DNA of 64,000 nt from Brevundimonas sp. M20 (lineage in GTDB: Bacteria > Pseudomonadota > Alphaproteobacteria > Caulobacterales > Caulobacteraceae): NCBI RefSeq assembly GCF_006547065.1, contig NZ_CP041243.1, forward strand, positions 1 through 64,000, given 5' to 3'. Shown here piece by piece: positions 46,376 to 56,832 of the stretch (its first letter is position 1; each line of letters starts with the position of its first letter). The position numbers and the translations under genes were made by a program. The notes under the pieces are model-generated. The model searched no databases, was not told the origin of the DNA, and was given only the letters and a program-made list of their open reading frames with translations.

Positions 46376-47418
46376 GCCGCTCTCCGCTCGCAGGTGCGCG
46401 GGCAGGCCTTCCAGTCCGCGCGACAGCCGGGACCGTGCGGCGCGACGCCGGTTCGCGCAAGCGCCCCGACGGCCGCCTCGGCCAGTTCGTTGATGAAGGC
46501 CGCCGTCACCCCGACCGCCGGAACCCGCAGATAGGGCGCGACGCCGAGCGTATGCGCCAGCTCGCCGTACTCGATATCGAGCTCAACGAGAGTCTCGACG
46601 TGTTCGGAAACGAAGGCGATGGGAACCACCACCGCGCCCACGCCATCCCTTGCCGCCTGTTCCAGCGCCTCGGGCGTCGACGGTCCCAGCCATTTCATCG
46701 GGCCGACCCGGCTCTGGTAGCAGAGGGCCCAGTCGGTCAGACCCGCCACGGCGGCCACGGCGGCGCAAGTGCTTTCGACCTGCTCCTGATAAGGATCGCC
46801 CTTCTTCTCGACCAGCACCTCGGGGATGCCGTGGGCCGAGAACAGGACCCGCACCGGCCTGCCTCCGGCCTCGGCCAGCTTGTCCCGGATCAGGTCCGCC
46901 TGCGCCGTGACCCAGCCCGGCGCCTCCGGCCAGCAGCAGACGGTGCGGGTGACGCCCGACCCGGCATAGACCTCATTCCAGCGCTTCAGCGAGCTTTCGG
47001 TCGTGGTGGTCGAGAACTGCGGATAGAGCGGCAGAAGCACGATCTCATCCGGCCCGAAGGCGGCGACGTCAGCAGCGGTCTCTTCCGTCAGCGGATGCCA
47101 GTACCGCATGGCGATGAAGGTCTTCACCTCATCCCCCGGCAGGCGCGCGCCGAGCACGGATTCCAGAGCATCCGCCTGCTTCCGGGTCCCTGGCAGCAGG
47201 GGCGATCCTCCGCCCATCAGGGCGTAATTGGCCTGGGCGCTGGTCTCACGACGGCTGGAGATCAGCTTCGCCAGCGGTGTCCGGAACAGGCCCGGCAGGC
47301 CGATGATCGCCGGATCATTGAACAGGTTGAACAGGAAGGGTTTCACCGAAGCCTGATCGTCCGGCCCGCCCAGATTGAACAGGACGACAGCGATACGACG
47401 GCCTTTCACATCACTCAT
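46372..47418 (-). CDS. hemH: Ferrochelatase
   Basis: Inserts iron into protoporphyrin IX, the last step of heme synthesis; 348 aa. RIAVVLFNLGGPDDQASVKPFLFNLF is the N-terminal signature. Catalytic histidine is in VLFSAHGIPEV and the acidic residue in AFVSEHVETLVELD. The C-terminus has Cys at 332, 339 and 343 (PGCRADWKACPRTCE), like the cluster-binding tail of [2Fe-2S] ferrochelatases, which exist in Caulobacter. The start is at 47418 (MSDVKGRR), overlapping hemE by 4 bp. Confidence 0.95.
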   Translation of the reverse strand: MSDVKGRRIAVVLFNLGGPDDQASVKPFLFNLFNDPAIIGLPGLFRTPLAKLISSRRETSAQANYALMGGGSPLLPGTRKQADALESVLGARLPGDEVKTFIAMRYWHPLTEETAADVAAFGPDEIVLLPLYPQFSTTTTESSLKRWNEVYAGSGVTRTVCCWPEAPGWVTAQADLIRDKLAEAGGRPVRVLFSAHGIPEVLVEKKGDPYQEQVESTCAAVAAVAGLTDWALCYQSRVGPMKWLGPSTPEALEQAARDGVGAVVVPIAFVSEHVETLVELDIEYGELAHTLGVAPYLRVPAVGVTAAFINELAEAAVGALARTGVAPHGPGCRADWKACPRTCERRAA

Positions 47419-48461
47419 TGCGCACCGATCCGTTTCAGCACCTGCTCGACATGGGCGACCGGCACATCCGGCATGATCCCGTGGCCCAGATTGAAGATCC
47501 ACGGCCCCTGACCCCAGACCTCGCGCAGTTGGTCCACGCGGCGATCCAGAAGCGGGCCGCCCGTGCGCAGAAGCAGGGGATCGAGCGCCCCCTGGATGGT
47601 CCTGATCTTCTGCACCGCCTGACCGACCGGCAGGGGACAGGCGGTGTCCAGGGCCACGGCCTGAACCTCGACCTCGCGCGCATAGCGTTCGGCCAGCGCC
47701 GCCGAGCCTCTTGGGAAGCCAATCAGGGGAACGGTGACGCCAAGTTCGCGCACCCGCTTCACCAGCTTGATATGCGGCTGCAGGACAAGGCTCTCGAACA
47801 GATCGTCGGGCAGACCCTCGGCCCAGCTCTCGAAGATTTTCAGCGTCTGCGCCCCGGCGTCGGCCTGCATCTTCAGATAGTAGGCGGTGGCCTCGACCAG
47901 CACGTCCAGAACCGCCGCCACCTTCTCCGGCTCCGCATAGGCGTAGGTCCGGGCCTGCGCCCGCTCGCCCTTGCCGATGGTCCGGGCCACGCCGTCTAGC
48001 ATATAGGTCGCCACCGTCCAGGGCGCGCCCGCGAAGCCGATCAGCGCCTTGGACGGATCGAGTTGTTCCCGAACCAGGCTCAGGGTCTGACCAATGGATG
48101 ACAGGGCCTCGCCCGCGCCATCGGCCCTGTCCCGCATGGCCTCGACCGACGGCATCTCGCCCAGCCGGGGACCTTCCCCGGCCTCGAACCAGACGTCCTG
48201 ACCCAAAGCCCGGGGGATCAGCAGGATGTCGGCGAACACGATGGCCGCATCAAAGCCGAACCGGCGCATCGGCTGAAGCGTCGCCTCGGCAGCTTTCTCA
48301 GGATCGTGACAAAACTCGATAAAGCCCGGCGTGGTCGCCCGCAGCGCCCGGTATTCCGGCAGGTAGCGCCCGGCCTGACGCATGAACCATACCGGAGGAC
48401 GAGCGGTCGTCTCCCCGGCCAGGGCTTTCAGGAACAGGGGAGTGTCATTCGAGATCGTCAT
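47415..48461 (-). CDS. hemE: Uroporphyrinogen decarboxylase
   Basis: Removes four carboxyl groups from uroporphyrinogen III; 348 aa. PPVWFMRQAGRYLPEYRALR is the classic signature near the N-terminus; FADILLIPRALGQDVWFE and GFAGAPWTVATYMLDG follow. It is the first gene of the heme operon and faces away from the origin-like region. In Caulobacter hemE transcription overlaps the origin, so its promoter lies in 48462 onward. Confidence 0.97.
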   Translation of the reverse strand: MTISNDTPLFLKALAGETTARPPVWFMRQAGRYLPEYRALRATTPGFIEFCHDPEKAAEATLQPMRRFGFDAAIVFADILLIPRALGQDVWFEAGEGPRLGEMPSVEAMRDRADGAGEALSSIGQTLSLVREQLDPSKALIGFAGAPWTVATYMLDGVARTIGKGERAQARTYAYAEPEKVAAVLDVLVEATAYYLKMQADAGAQTLKIFESWAEGLPDDLFESLVLQPHIKLVKRVRELGVTVPLIGFPRGSAALAERYAREVEVQAVALDTACPLPVGQAVQKIRTIQGALDPLLLRTGGPLLDRRVDQLREVWGQGPWIFNLGHGIMPDVPVAHVEQVLKRIGAQ

Positions 48462-48983
48462 TTGATCGTCGGCTTACCGGGGCGGGGGGACAGGCTCAAG
48501 CCCGGCCCCGTGTCGCACCCTTTCCCTTCCCAAACATTCAAATTTGAAAAGGGTGGAAGGAAGTGGGTTGGGCCGGGGATGGCGGGGACAAGTCGGTCGA
48601 AAAGGCCGCGGACGGACGGCTTGTGCGGATTCAGTCACAGGGCGATCGACAGACCCGGTGGCGCCTGTCGATACCGGGGATAACCATTAACAAGACCTTA
48701 ACAGCGGGCGTTTTCGGGGGTTTGCGCCGGGTGGCCGCCTGGGCGCCGGTTTCGTCGAGTCCGGTTCCTCCACAAGCCGTCCGCCCGGAACCGCCCGCCG
48801 GTGGATGAACGGGCTGAAGACGGACCCTCCCGTCCACCTTCATCCCGCTCGCGACCGGGAACGGGGACGGCTATAGAGATCGGCGCCCGGTCATGAACCG
48901 AACGGCGCCCCGTCCTTTCCACAGGAGTCCCCGTTGAACGGACCGTTTATCCCGATGAGTCTGCGGCGTCGGGGGACCACGCG
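48462..48983. other. Probable chromosomal replication origin (hemE-ppsR gap)
   Basis: The 522-bp gap between hemE and the RP001/PpsR gene is where the origin lies in Caulobacter and Rickettsia. It is the least gene-like stretch of the window and holds a perfect CtrA box, TTATCC sequences related to DnaA boxes on the reverse strand at 48676-48685 and forward at 48947-48952, TCCACA at 48767-48775 and 48916-48922, four GANTC sites (48629, 48757, 48925, 48957), the palindrome TTCAAATTTGAA at 48537-48548, and inverted repeat ATCGACAG/CTGTCGAT (48645-48652, 48665-48672). No consensus DnaA box TTATCCACA is present. Function is inferred. Confidence 0.75.
48687..48701. promoter_or_regulatory. CtrA-binding site in the origin region
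   Basis: TTAA-CAAGACC-TTAA is a perfect match to the TTAA-N7-TTAA CtrA site. In Caulobacter, CtrA bound at the origin blocks replication, so the same role is inferred. Confidence 0.82.
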
Positions 48984-49853
48984 ATGAGCCCCGCGCGTCC
49001 CGCCGGCGCGTCGAAACTCGCCACCTATTTCCATGTCCATCTGGTCTCGGATTCGACCGGCGAGACCCTGAACGCCATGGCCAAGGCCGTGGTGGCCCGT
49101 TTCGACGGGGTCATTCCCATCGAGCACATCTACGCCCTGGTCCGTTCGGACCGGCAGATGGAGCGGGTTCTGGACGAGATCGCCGCCGCCCCCGGCGTTG
49201 TCCTGCACACCCTTGTGGATCGGGAGCTGCGCGAACAGCTGGAAGAAGGCTGCCGCAGGCTGGACATGCCCCAGATCGCGGCGCTGGACCCGCTTGAGAC
49301 GGTGCTGTCCCGCTACCTGGGCGCCGCCCTGGCCCCCCGCGTCGGCGCCCAGCATGCGCTGAGCAATGAGTATTTTGACCGGATCGCGGCGCTGGACTTC
49401 GCCATGGCCCATGACGACGGGCAGGGCACGACGGAGCAGCTGGAGACCGCCGACGTCATCCTGTGCGGGGTCAGCCGCACCTCCAAGACCCCGACCTGCA
49501 TCTATCTGGCCCACCGCGGCATCCGGGCCGCCAATGTCCCCCTGGTCCCCGGACAGGAAGACGGTGAGCGCCTGACACAGCTCAAGCATCCGCTGGTCAT
49601 CGGTCTGACGGTTTCGCCGGACCGTCTGGTCCAGATCCGCCGCAATCGGCTGGATGGTCTCAACGCCAGCCATGCCTCGACCTATATCGACCACGACTCC
49701 GTGCGCGAGGAGACGGTCAAGGCGCGCCGGGCGTTCGAGCGTCGGGGCTGGCCGGTGATCGACGTCACCCGCCGCTCGGTCGAGGAGACCGCCGCCGCCA
49801 TCATCAACGTCCTGAATGAGCGCCGTACCAAACGGGCGGCTGCGTCATGGTAG
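48984..49853 (+). CDS. ppsR: Pyruvate, phosphate/water dikinase regulatory protein (PpsR, DUF299)
   Basis: Bifunctional kinase/pyrophosphorylase that regulates PEP synthase or pyruvate phosphate dikinase; 289 aa. FHVHLVSDSTGETLNAMAKAV opens the domain; the P-loop is CGVSRTSKTPTCIYLA near residues 160-175; NVPLVPG and GLTVSPDRLVQIRRNR follow. It is the RP001 homolog next to the origin in Caulobacter and Rickettsia. The start has in-frame Met at 48984; maf begins 7 bp before its end. Confidence 0.94.
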   Translation: MSPARPAGASKLATYFHVHLVSDSTGETLNAMAKAVVARFDGVIPIEHIYALVRSDRQMERVLDEIAAAPGVVLHTLVDRELREQLEEGCRRLDMPQIAALDPLETVLSRYLGAALAPRVGAQHALSNEYFDRIAALDFAMAHDDGQGTTEQLETADVILCGVSRTSKTPTCIYLAHRGIRAANVPLVPGQEDGERLTQLKHPLVIGLTVSPDRLVQIRRNRLDGLNASHASTYIDHDSVREETVKARRAFERRGWPVIDVTRRSVEETAAAIINVLNERRTKRAAASW

Positions 49854-50443
49854 GCGAGCGTCTGATCCTGGCGTCAAAGAGCGCCGCCCGCCGCGCCATG
49901 CTGGACAACGCCGGCGTGCCCTTCACCGTTCAGGTCGCCGATGTGGACGAGGATGCGGTCAAGGCTGTGCACGATCCGGCGGACCCCGCCGGTCTCGCCG
50001 TCGAACTGGCCCGGGTGAAGGCGCTGGCCGTCTCGCGCCACGACGCCGACGCCTGGGTGCTGGGCGCCGACCAGACCCTGGCCTTCGACGGGGGCCTGAT
50101 CTCCAAGGCGAAAAGTCTGGAGGACGCCCGCGCCCGTCTGTCGGCCATGCGTGGAAAAGCTCACCATCTGCATTCCGGCGCCGCGCTGGCCCGCAACGGC
50201 CAGATCGTCTGGTCCGGCGTCGACACCGCAGCCATGCAGGTGCGGAACTTCTCCGACGCCTTCCTGGACGCCTATCTGGCGCGTGAGGGCGAGGGGCTGC
50301 TGACCAGCGTGGGCTCCTACAAGCTGGAGGGCATGGGCTCGCAGCTGTTCGACCGTATCGATGGCGACTACTTCACCGTTCTGGGCATGCCGTTGTGGCC
50401 GGTGCTGGCGGAGCTGCGCCGGGCCGGAGTGCTGCTCGTATGA
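49847..50443 (+). CDS. maf: Maf-family nucleotide pyrophosphatase
   Basis: House-cleaning nucleoside-triphosphate pyrophosphatase, 198 aa. LILASKSAARRAMLDNAGVPF is the N-terminal motif with the substrate-binding SxxR; VLGADQTLAFDG carries the catalytic Asp; EGLLTSVGSYKLEGMGSQLFDRIDGDYFTVLGMPLWP matches the family. It overlaps ppsR by 7 bp and aroE by 4 bp, so it is in one run of coupled genes. Confidence 0.94.
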   Translation: MVGERLILASKSAARRAMLDNAGVPFTVQVADVDEDAVKAVHDPADPAGLAVELARVKALAVSRHDADAWVLGADQTLAFDGGLISKAKSLEDARARLSAMRGKAHHLHSGAALARNGQIVWSGVDTAAMQVRNFSDAFLDAYLAREGEGLLTSVGSYKLEGMGSQLFDRIDGDYFTVLGMPLWPVLAELRRAGVLLV

Positions 50444-51237
50444 CGATCCACTCCGGGGTCGCCGGCCAGCCGATCAGTCATTCGCTCAGTCCGCTGATCC
50501 ACGGACTGTGGATCGAGGCCGCCGGGCTGAACGCCACTTATGAACCCTTCGGTCCGGCAGATGAGGCCGGGTTCGACGCCCTGATCGCCGGGGTGCGCTC
50601 GGGCGCCCTGCGTGGACTGAACGTCACCGCGCCGTTCAAGGAACGCGCCCTCGCCCTGGCCGATGAGGTCAGCGCCATGGCCCGCGCCTGTGGCTCGGCC
50701 AACCTGCTGGTCTTCAATGACGGTCGCCTGTCCGCGGACAGCACCGACGGCTTCGGCCTGATGACGGCGCTGGCGGAGCGGGCTCCGGCTTTTGATCCCG
50801 CGGGCGCGCCCGTCGTGGTGCTGGGCGCCGGTGGTGCGGCTCGCGCCGCGGTCGCCGCCTTGCGCGATGCCGGGGCCGAGGTCTCGGTCCTGAACCGCAC
50901 CCGCGCCCGCGCCGAGGCCCTGTCCGCGGATCTGGGATGTGCCGTCGCCGAAGACCATGCCGTCAAGGACGCCGCCCTGATCGTCAACGCCCTCAGCGTG
51001 CGGCCGGAGATCGACATCGCCGCCCTGCGCGCGGACGCCGTCCTGATGGACATGACCTACAAGCCGCTGATCACCCCCTTCCTCGCCGCGGGTCGGGCGC
51101 GGGGCCTGACGGCGGTGGACGGTCTGGCCATGCTGATCGGTCAGGCCCGTCCGTCCTTCGAGGCCCTGTTCGGCGTCCCCGCGCCGTCGGTGGATGTCCG
51201 CACCGCCGTCCTGCGCCGTCTGGGAGAGGTCGCATGA
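50440..51237 (+). CDS. aroE: Shikimate dehydrogenase
   Basis: Reduces 3-dehydroshikimate in aromatic amino-acid synthesis; 265 aa. [22 protein letters not shown] and [20 protein letters not shown] carry the substrate-binding and catalytic Lys. [36 protein letters not shown] is the NADPH fold. The start ATG at 50440 overlaps the maf stop (ATGA); the stop overlaps coaE. Confidence 0.96.
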   Translation: MTIHSGVAGQPISHSLSPLIHGLWIEAAGLNATYEPFGPADEAGFDALIAGVRSGALRGLNVTAPFKERALALADEVSAMARACGSANLLVFNDGRLSADSTDGFGLMTALAERAPAFDPAGAPVVVLGAGGAARAAVAALRDAGAEVSVLNRTRARAEALSADLGCAVAEDHAVKDAALIVNALSVRPEIDIAALRADAVLMDMTYKPLITPFLAAGRARGLTAVDGLAMLIGQARPSFEALFGVPAPSVDVRTAVLRRLGEVA

Positions 51238-51875
51238 TCCTGCTTGGCCTCACCGGCTCAATCGGCATGGGCAAGTCGACCACCACCGCCATGTTCGCCG
51301 ACCACGGCGCCCTGATCTGGAACGCCGACGAGGCGGTGCATCAGCTCTATGCGCCCGGCGGCGCGGCGGTCGAGCCGATCGGCGAGGCCTTTCCGGGCGT
51401 GGTCGTGGACGGCGCCGTTGATCGCACCCGGCTGGCCGAGGTTCTGGGCCGCGACGATCAGGCGTTCAGACGGCTTGAGGCCATTGTCCATCCGCTGGTG
51501 GCCCGCGGTCGCCTGGCCGATCTGGCGGCGGCAGAGGCGCGGGGCGTGAAACTCGCCGTGCTGGATATTCCCCTGCTGTTCGAGACCGGTGGCGACGCCG
51601 CCGTCGATGCGGTGGTGGTGGTCAGCGCTCCGCCGCAGGTGCAGGCGGAACGGGTTCTGGCCCGGCCCGGCATGACCCGCGAACGGTTCGAGGCCATTCT
51701 GGCCCGCCAGCTGCCCGATGCGGAGAAGCGCGCCCGCGCCGATTTCGTGGTCGAGACAGGCCGGGGACTGGAGCCCGCCCGCGCCGCCGTCGCCGAAATC
51801 GTGGGGACAGTCCTGTCGCCGGAGTGGGTCTCCCCGCGCCGCGCCCTTTCACCGACGCCCGAACGGCTCCATTAA
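51234..51875 (+). CDS. coaE: Dephospho-CoA kinase
   Basis: Last step of coenzyme A synthesis, 213 aa. The P-loop [13 protein letters not shown] is at residues 5-17, followed by [67 protein letters not shown] matches CoaE. It starts at 51234, overlapping the aroE stop by 4 bp, and is followed by dnaQ after 6 bp. Confidence 0.96.
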   Translation: MILLGLTGSIGMGKSTTTAMFADHGALIWNADEAVHQLYAPGGAAVEPIGEAFPGVVVDGAVDRTRLAEVLGRDDQAFRRLEAIVHPLVARGRLADLAAAEARGVKLAVLDIPLLFETGGDAAVDAVVVVSAPPQVQAERVLARPGMTRERFEAILARQLPDAEKRARADFVVETGRGLEPARAAVAEIVGTVLSPEWVSPRRALSPTPERLH

Positions 51876-51881
51876 GGGGTC

Positions 51882-52601
51882 ATGCGCGAGATCGTTCTGG
51901 ATACGGAAACCACCGGCTTCGACCCGAAGACGGGCGACCGGCTGATCGAGGTCGGCTGTATCGAGCTGATGGACCTGCTGCCGACGGGGCGGACCTATCA
52001 CACCCTTGTCAATCCGGACCGGCTGATCCCGCCGGACGCGACCCGCGTTCACGGCATCACGGACGACAAGGTCAAGGACGCCCCCCGGTTCGCCGACATC
52101 GTCAAGGAACTGGACGCCTTCATCGGCGACGCGCCGGTCATCGCCCACAACGCCCAGTTCGACCGCAATTTCATCGACTTTGAATATGCGCGGATCGCCC
52201 ACCCGCTGATCGACGGCAGCCGCTGGATCGACACCCTGCAGCTGGCCCAGAAGAAGTTTCCGGGCATGCCGAACTCGCTGGACGCCTTGTGCAAACGCTT
52301 CAAGGTCAGCCTGGCCGACCGGACGTTCCACGGCGCCCTGATCGACGCCCGCCTGCTGGCCGAGGTCTATCTGGAGCTGCGCGGCGGCAAGGAAAGACGG
52401 CTGGATCTGTCGTCGGCCCGGGTGACGGCGGTGTCCGGCCCGGTGACGGCCGCCGCCCACGGCGCGCGTCCGCGCCCGCTGGCCGCCCGCTCGACCGAGG
52501 CCGAACGCGCGGCTCATCTCGAATTCCTCAAGGCCACGCTCAAGGACCATACCCTTTGGGAGGGTTATGGTCTGGACATGGAAAAGGCGCCCGCCGCCTG
52601 A
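51882..52601 (+). CDS. dnaQ: DNA polymerase III epsilon subunit (proofreading exonuclease)
   Basis: 3'-5' proofreading subunit, 239 aa. Exo I has D7 and E9 in VLDTETTGFDP; Exo II is PVIAHNAQFDRNFIDFE; Exo III has HGALIDARLLAEVYLEL. The C-terminal tail after residue 180 is Pro/Ala/Arg-rich and may contact the polymerase alpha subunit. It ends the ppsR-maf-aroE-coaE-dnaQ run at an intrinsic terminator. Confidence 0.97.
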   Translation: MREIVLDTETTGFDPKTGDRLIEVGCIELMDLLPTGRTYHTLVNPDRLIPPDATRVHGITDDKVKDAPRFADIVKELDAFIGDAPVIAHNAQFDRNFIDFEYARIAHPLIDGSRWIDTLQLAQKKFPGMPNSLDALCKRFKVSLADRTFHGALIDARLLAEVYLELRGGKERRLDLSSARVTAVSGPVTAAAHGARPRPLAARSTEAERAAHLEFLKATLKDHTLWEGYGLDMEKAPAA

Positions 52602-52620
52602 CGGACGCCTTTTCTCTTTT
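52582..52620 (+). terminator. Intrinsic terminator at the dnaQ 3' end
   Basis: AAAAGGCG (52582-52589) pairs with CGCCTTTT (52606-52613); CTCTTTT follows. The left arm lies inside the last dnaQ codons. Confidence 0.75.
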
Positions 52621-52626
52621 GTCCTA

Positions 52627-52660
52627 ACGCTCGCGACGCGGTCGCTCGCTGCTTGAGGAC
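52627..52660 (-). repeat. Decayed copy of the 40-nt palindromic repeat
   Basis: On the minus strand CTCAAGCAGCGAGCGACC and CGCGAGCG follow the same pattern as copies A-C, but the palindromic core is altered and the outer ends differ. It lies between dnaQ and secB. Confidence 0.5.
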
Positions 52661-52693
52661 GAAGCCTGCTCCGTCCTCAAATCCTGTATCGGA

Positions 52694-53200
52694 TCAGGCT
52701 TGGCCGGTGTCGGCCGGGCCGCGGGCGATCTGTTGCTGGCGGGCGACGTAGATGGCCGCGAAGTCGATCGGGTCCAGCATGAAGGGCGGATAGAAGCCGC
52801 CGTCCGAGGTCGCGCGGGCGATGATCTCGCGAGCGAACGGGAACAGGTAGCGCGGGCATTCGATCAGCAGCATGGGTTCGATGTCCTGCTCCGACACGCC
52901 CTGCAGGGCGAACAGGCCGCCATAGACCAGCTCGACGTGGAACACGGCCATGGTGTCGGTCGAGGCCTTGATCGACAGGCGCAGCTCAACCTCGAACAGA
53001 CCGTCCTGACGGCCCGAGGCGTTCATTTCCACGCCCATGTCGATGGCCGGCTTGCCGTCGATGCGCAGGCTGTCCGGCGCCTTCGGGTTTTCGAAGGACA
53101 GGTCCTTCACGTACTGGGCGACGATACGGAAGCCCGGACCCTGGGGTTGGCCGCCGGTCACGGCGGGGTTGGCGTCGGCGGGCGGAGCGGCGTCGGTCAT
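52694..53200 (-). CDS. secB: Protein-export chaperone SecB
   Basis: Tetrameric chaperone that keeps preproteins unfolded for SecA; 168 aa. [83 protein letters not shown] are near-universal SecB motifs. The start MTDAAPP at 53200 was chosen; the frame runs further upstream without family similarity. Next to dnaQ as in Caulobacter. Confidence 0.97.
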   Translation of the reverse strand: MTDAAPPADANPAVTGGQPQGPGFRIVAQYVKDLSFENPKAPDSLRIDGKPAIDMGVEMNASGRQDGLFEVELRLSIKASTDTMAVFHVELVYGGLFALQGVSEQDIEPMLLIECPRYLFPFAREIIARATSDGGFYPPFMLDPIDFAAIYVARQQQIARGPADTGQA

Positions 53201-53385
53201 GGGTGGAAGTTCTGTCTGGAATGTGGGTCGGGCGCACGCCCGGAAGGCGCCGCGACTACCATGCGCGCCCCCCTGCGGCAACGACGCTCGCCCAACCGGG
53301 GGGGCGCTTCGCCTTGCGCGGCCCTATATCAGCCCCTAATCGTCATGTTCCGCGTCGTTCCCACGCCGCCAGTCAAGGATGTCCC

Positions 53386-54021
53386 GTGCCCCCGGTTTCG
53401 GTCCAGATCGTCATCTTCGCCGTCATTGCGGCCTTTGTCCTGTTCCAGCTCTACAATGTGCTGGGCAAGAAGGTCGGCCGCCAGCCCGAGGAAGACGCCC
53501 GCGCCAAACCGGCGGCCGCTGTCAATCCGGCCGATCCCGCCGGCCAGCCGGGCCGCAGCGTTCTGGACAGCGTCACCCTGGCCGCGATCGCCGGTCTGAA
53601 GGCCCGTGATCCGGCCTTCGACCCCGTCCGCTTCCTCGAAGGCGCGCGCGCCGCGCACGAAAGCATCGTTCGCGCCTATGCCGCCGGTGACCGGGAGGCG
53701 CTGAGGCCCCTTCTGACCTCCACGGTCATGCAGTCCTTCGAAGGCGGCATGGCCGCCCGTGAGGCGCGCGGCGAGACCGAGACGGTGGAGTTTGTGCATC
53801 CGGCCCGCGCGGATCTGGAGCTGGCGACGGCGAAGGAAGATCTGGCCATCGCCAAGGTTCGCTTCCTCGCCGAACTGCGCAGCCGCGTGAAGCCCGCCGA
53901 CGGCTCGGCGGAGGAACAGATCGAAGAGCGGCGCGTGGCCGAGATATGGACCTTCGAACGCACCCTTGGCGCCAATGACCCGAACTGGGTGCTGGCGCGA
54001 ACCGAGGCGGCGACGGCCTGA
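53386..54021 (+). CDS. Tim44/TimA-like membrane-anchored protein
   Basis: A 211-aa protein with one N-terminal membrane segment (VQIVIFAVIAAFVLFQLYNVLG), a linker, and a Tim44-like domain: FDPVRFLEGARAAHESIVRAYAAGDREALRPLLTSTVMQSFEGGM and VEIWTFERTLGANDPNWVLA-like end. The start is GTG at 53386; the frame is open upstream but only this gives a membrane anchor at the start. In Caulobacter a related gene sits near secB. Function in bacteria unknown. Confidence 0.87.
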   Translation: MPPVSVQIVIFAVIAAFVLFQLYNVLGKKVGRQPEEDARAKPAAAVNPADPAGQPGRSVLDSVTLAAIAGLKARDPAFDPVRFLEGARAAHESIVRAYAAGDREALRPLLTSTVMQSFEGGMAAREARGETETVEFVHPARADLELATAKEDLAIAKVRFLAELRSRVKPADGSAEEQIEERRVAEIWTFERTLGANDPNWVLARTEAATA

Positions 54022-54023
54022 CC

Positions 54024-55160
54024 GTGACCTCCCACCGCGCCGTGAATATTCGGGGCGCGGTTCTCGCCCTTATGGTGACGCTTCTGGCGGCCTGCGCCAC
54101 CCGGCCGCCGGTCGCCCCGCCAGCGTCGGAACCCTCCGCGCCGACACGGCCCCAGCCGCCTCGTCCGGCCGAGCCCCGGCCTGACCCTCGCCCCGAGCCG
54201 GTGGTCGGTGTCAGCCCGGCCTCCCTGCCCGGCTGGGACGAGGAAGATCATCTGGCGGCGTTCAACGCCTTCGCCGACGGCTGTCGGGTCTCGCGCGACA
54301 CCGCCCTGCGCGCACAGTGCGACCGGGCCATGCACATCCGCCAGACCTCGCGTCCGGTCACACCCTCCATGGCCCGCGCCTTCTTCGAGGCGGGCTTCAC
54401 GGTGGTCGAGCAGGAAACCGCCGACCGCGCGGGCCTGCTGACCTCCTATTTCGCGCCCGAATACCCGGCCAGCCGGGTTCAGACCGCCGAGTTCGACATG
54501 CCGGTTCTGGCCGCGCCCGCCGGCTGGCGTCGGGGCCAGACCCTGCCGCCCCGCGCCGAGATCGAGGCCGCGCCGCCCACCGCCGCCCTCGCCTGGATGC
54601 GCGCCGAGGACCTGTTCTTTATGCAGATCCAGGGATCGGGCTATCTGACCTTCGAGGACGGCTCCAGGGCGCGGGCGTCCTACGCCGCTGATAACGGCCA
54701 GACCTTCGTCGGCATCGCCACCCCCATGGTCCGGCAGGGCCTGCTTCCGCAAAACGGAACCTCGGGCGATGCGATCCGGGGCTGGCTGGCTGCGCATCGG
54801 GGGGCCGAGGCCCGGGCGGTCATGGCCCTGAACCCCCGCTACATCTTCTTCCGCATGGACCCGGACGACGGCGGCGATCCGTCCGGCGCGGCGGGTGTTC
54901 CCCTGCCCGCCCGGCGCGCCATCGCGGTCGATCCCGCCCACTGGCGCTACGGCGATCTGGTCTGGATCAGCGCCGACGGCGGTAATCTGGCCGGCGCGCG
55001 CGGCAGCTATCGCGGGCTGGTCGTGGCGCTGGACACCGGCTCGGCCATCCGCGGCCCGGTCCGCGCCGACCTCTACATGGGCCGGGGCGACGCTGCGGGC
55101 GCCGAAGCGGGCGCCGTGCGGCATCCGCTCCGGATGTGGCGGCTGGTGCCCAAGCGTTAG
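54024..55160 (+). CDS. mltA: Membrane-bound lytic murein transglycosylase A
   Basis: Lipoprotein that cleaves peptidoglycan glycan chains; 378 aa. Lipobox LAAC gives Cys 24, then a Pro-rich linker. The MltA domain reads LTSYFAPEYPASRVQTAEFDMPVLA and MQIQGSGYLTF; the 3D domain has DPAHWRYGDLVWI and VVALDTGSAIRGPVRADLYMG with the catalytic Asp. It starts GTG 2 bp after the Tim44-like gene, so they are co-transcribed. Ends 6 bp before the convergent ATPase gene. Confidence 0.94.
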   Translation: MTSHRAVNIRGAVLALMVTLLAACATRPPVAPPASEPSAPTRPQPPRPAEPRPDPRPEPVVGVSPASLPGWDEEDHLAAFNAFADGCRVSRDTALRAQCDRAMHIRQTSRPVTPSMARAFFEAGFTVVEQETADRAGLLTSYFAPEYPASRVQTAEFDMPVLAAPAGWRRGQTLPPRAEIEAAPPTAALAWMRAEDLFFMQIQGSGYLTFEDGSRARASYAADNGQTFVGIATPMVRQGLLPQNGTSGDAIRGWLAAHRGAEARAVMALNPRYIFFRMDPDDGGDPSGAAGVPLPARRAIAVDPAHWRYGDLVWISADGGNLAGARGSYRGLVVALDTGSAIRGPVRADLYMGRGDAAGAEAGAVRHPLRMWRLVPKR

Positions 55161-55166
55161 GCGGAC

Positions 55167-56741
<1,575 letters not shown>

Positions 56742-56832
56742 GGGAACTCCGCAGTGGGGGGCGCGCTCATGCTCCACCCGCGCGCCTCGCGGTTCAAGGG
56801 CGATTGACGATCCCTGACGAGACCTTGACCAT

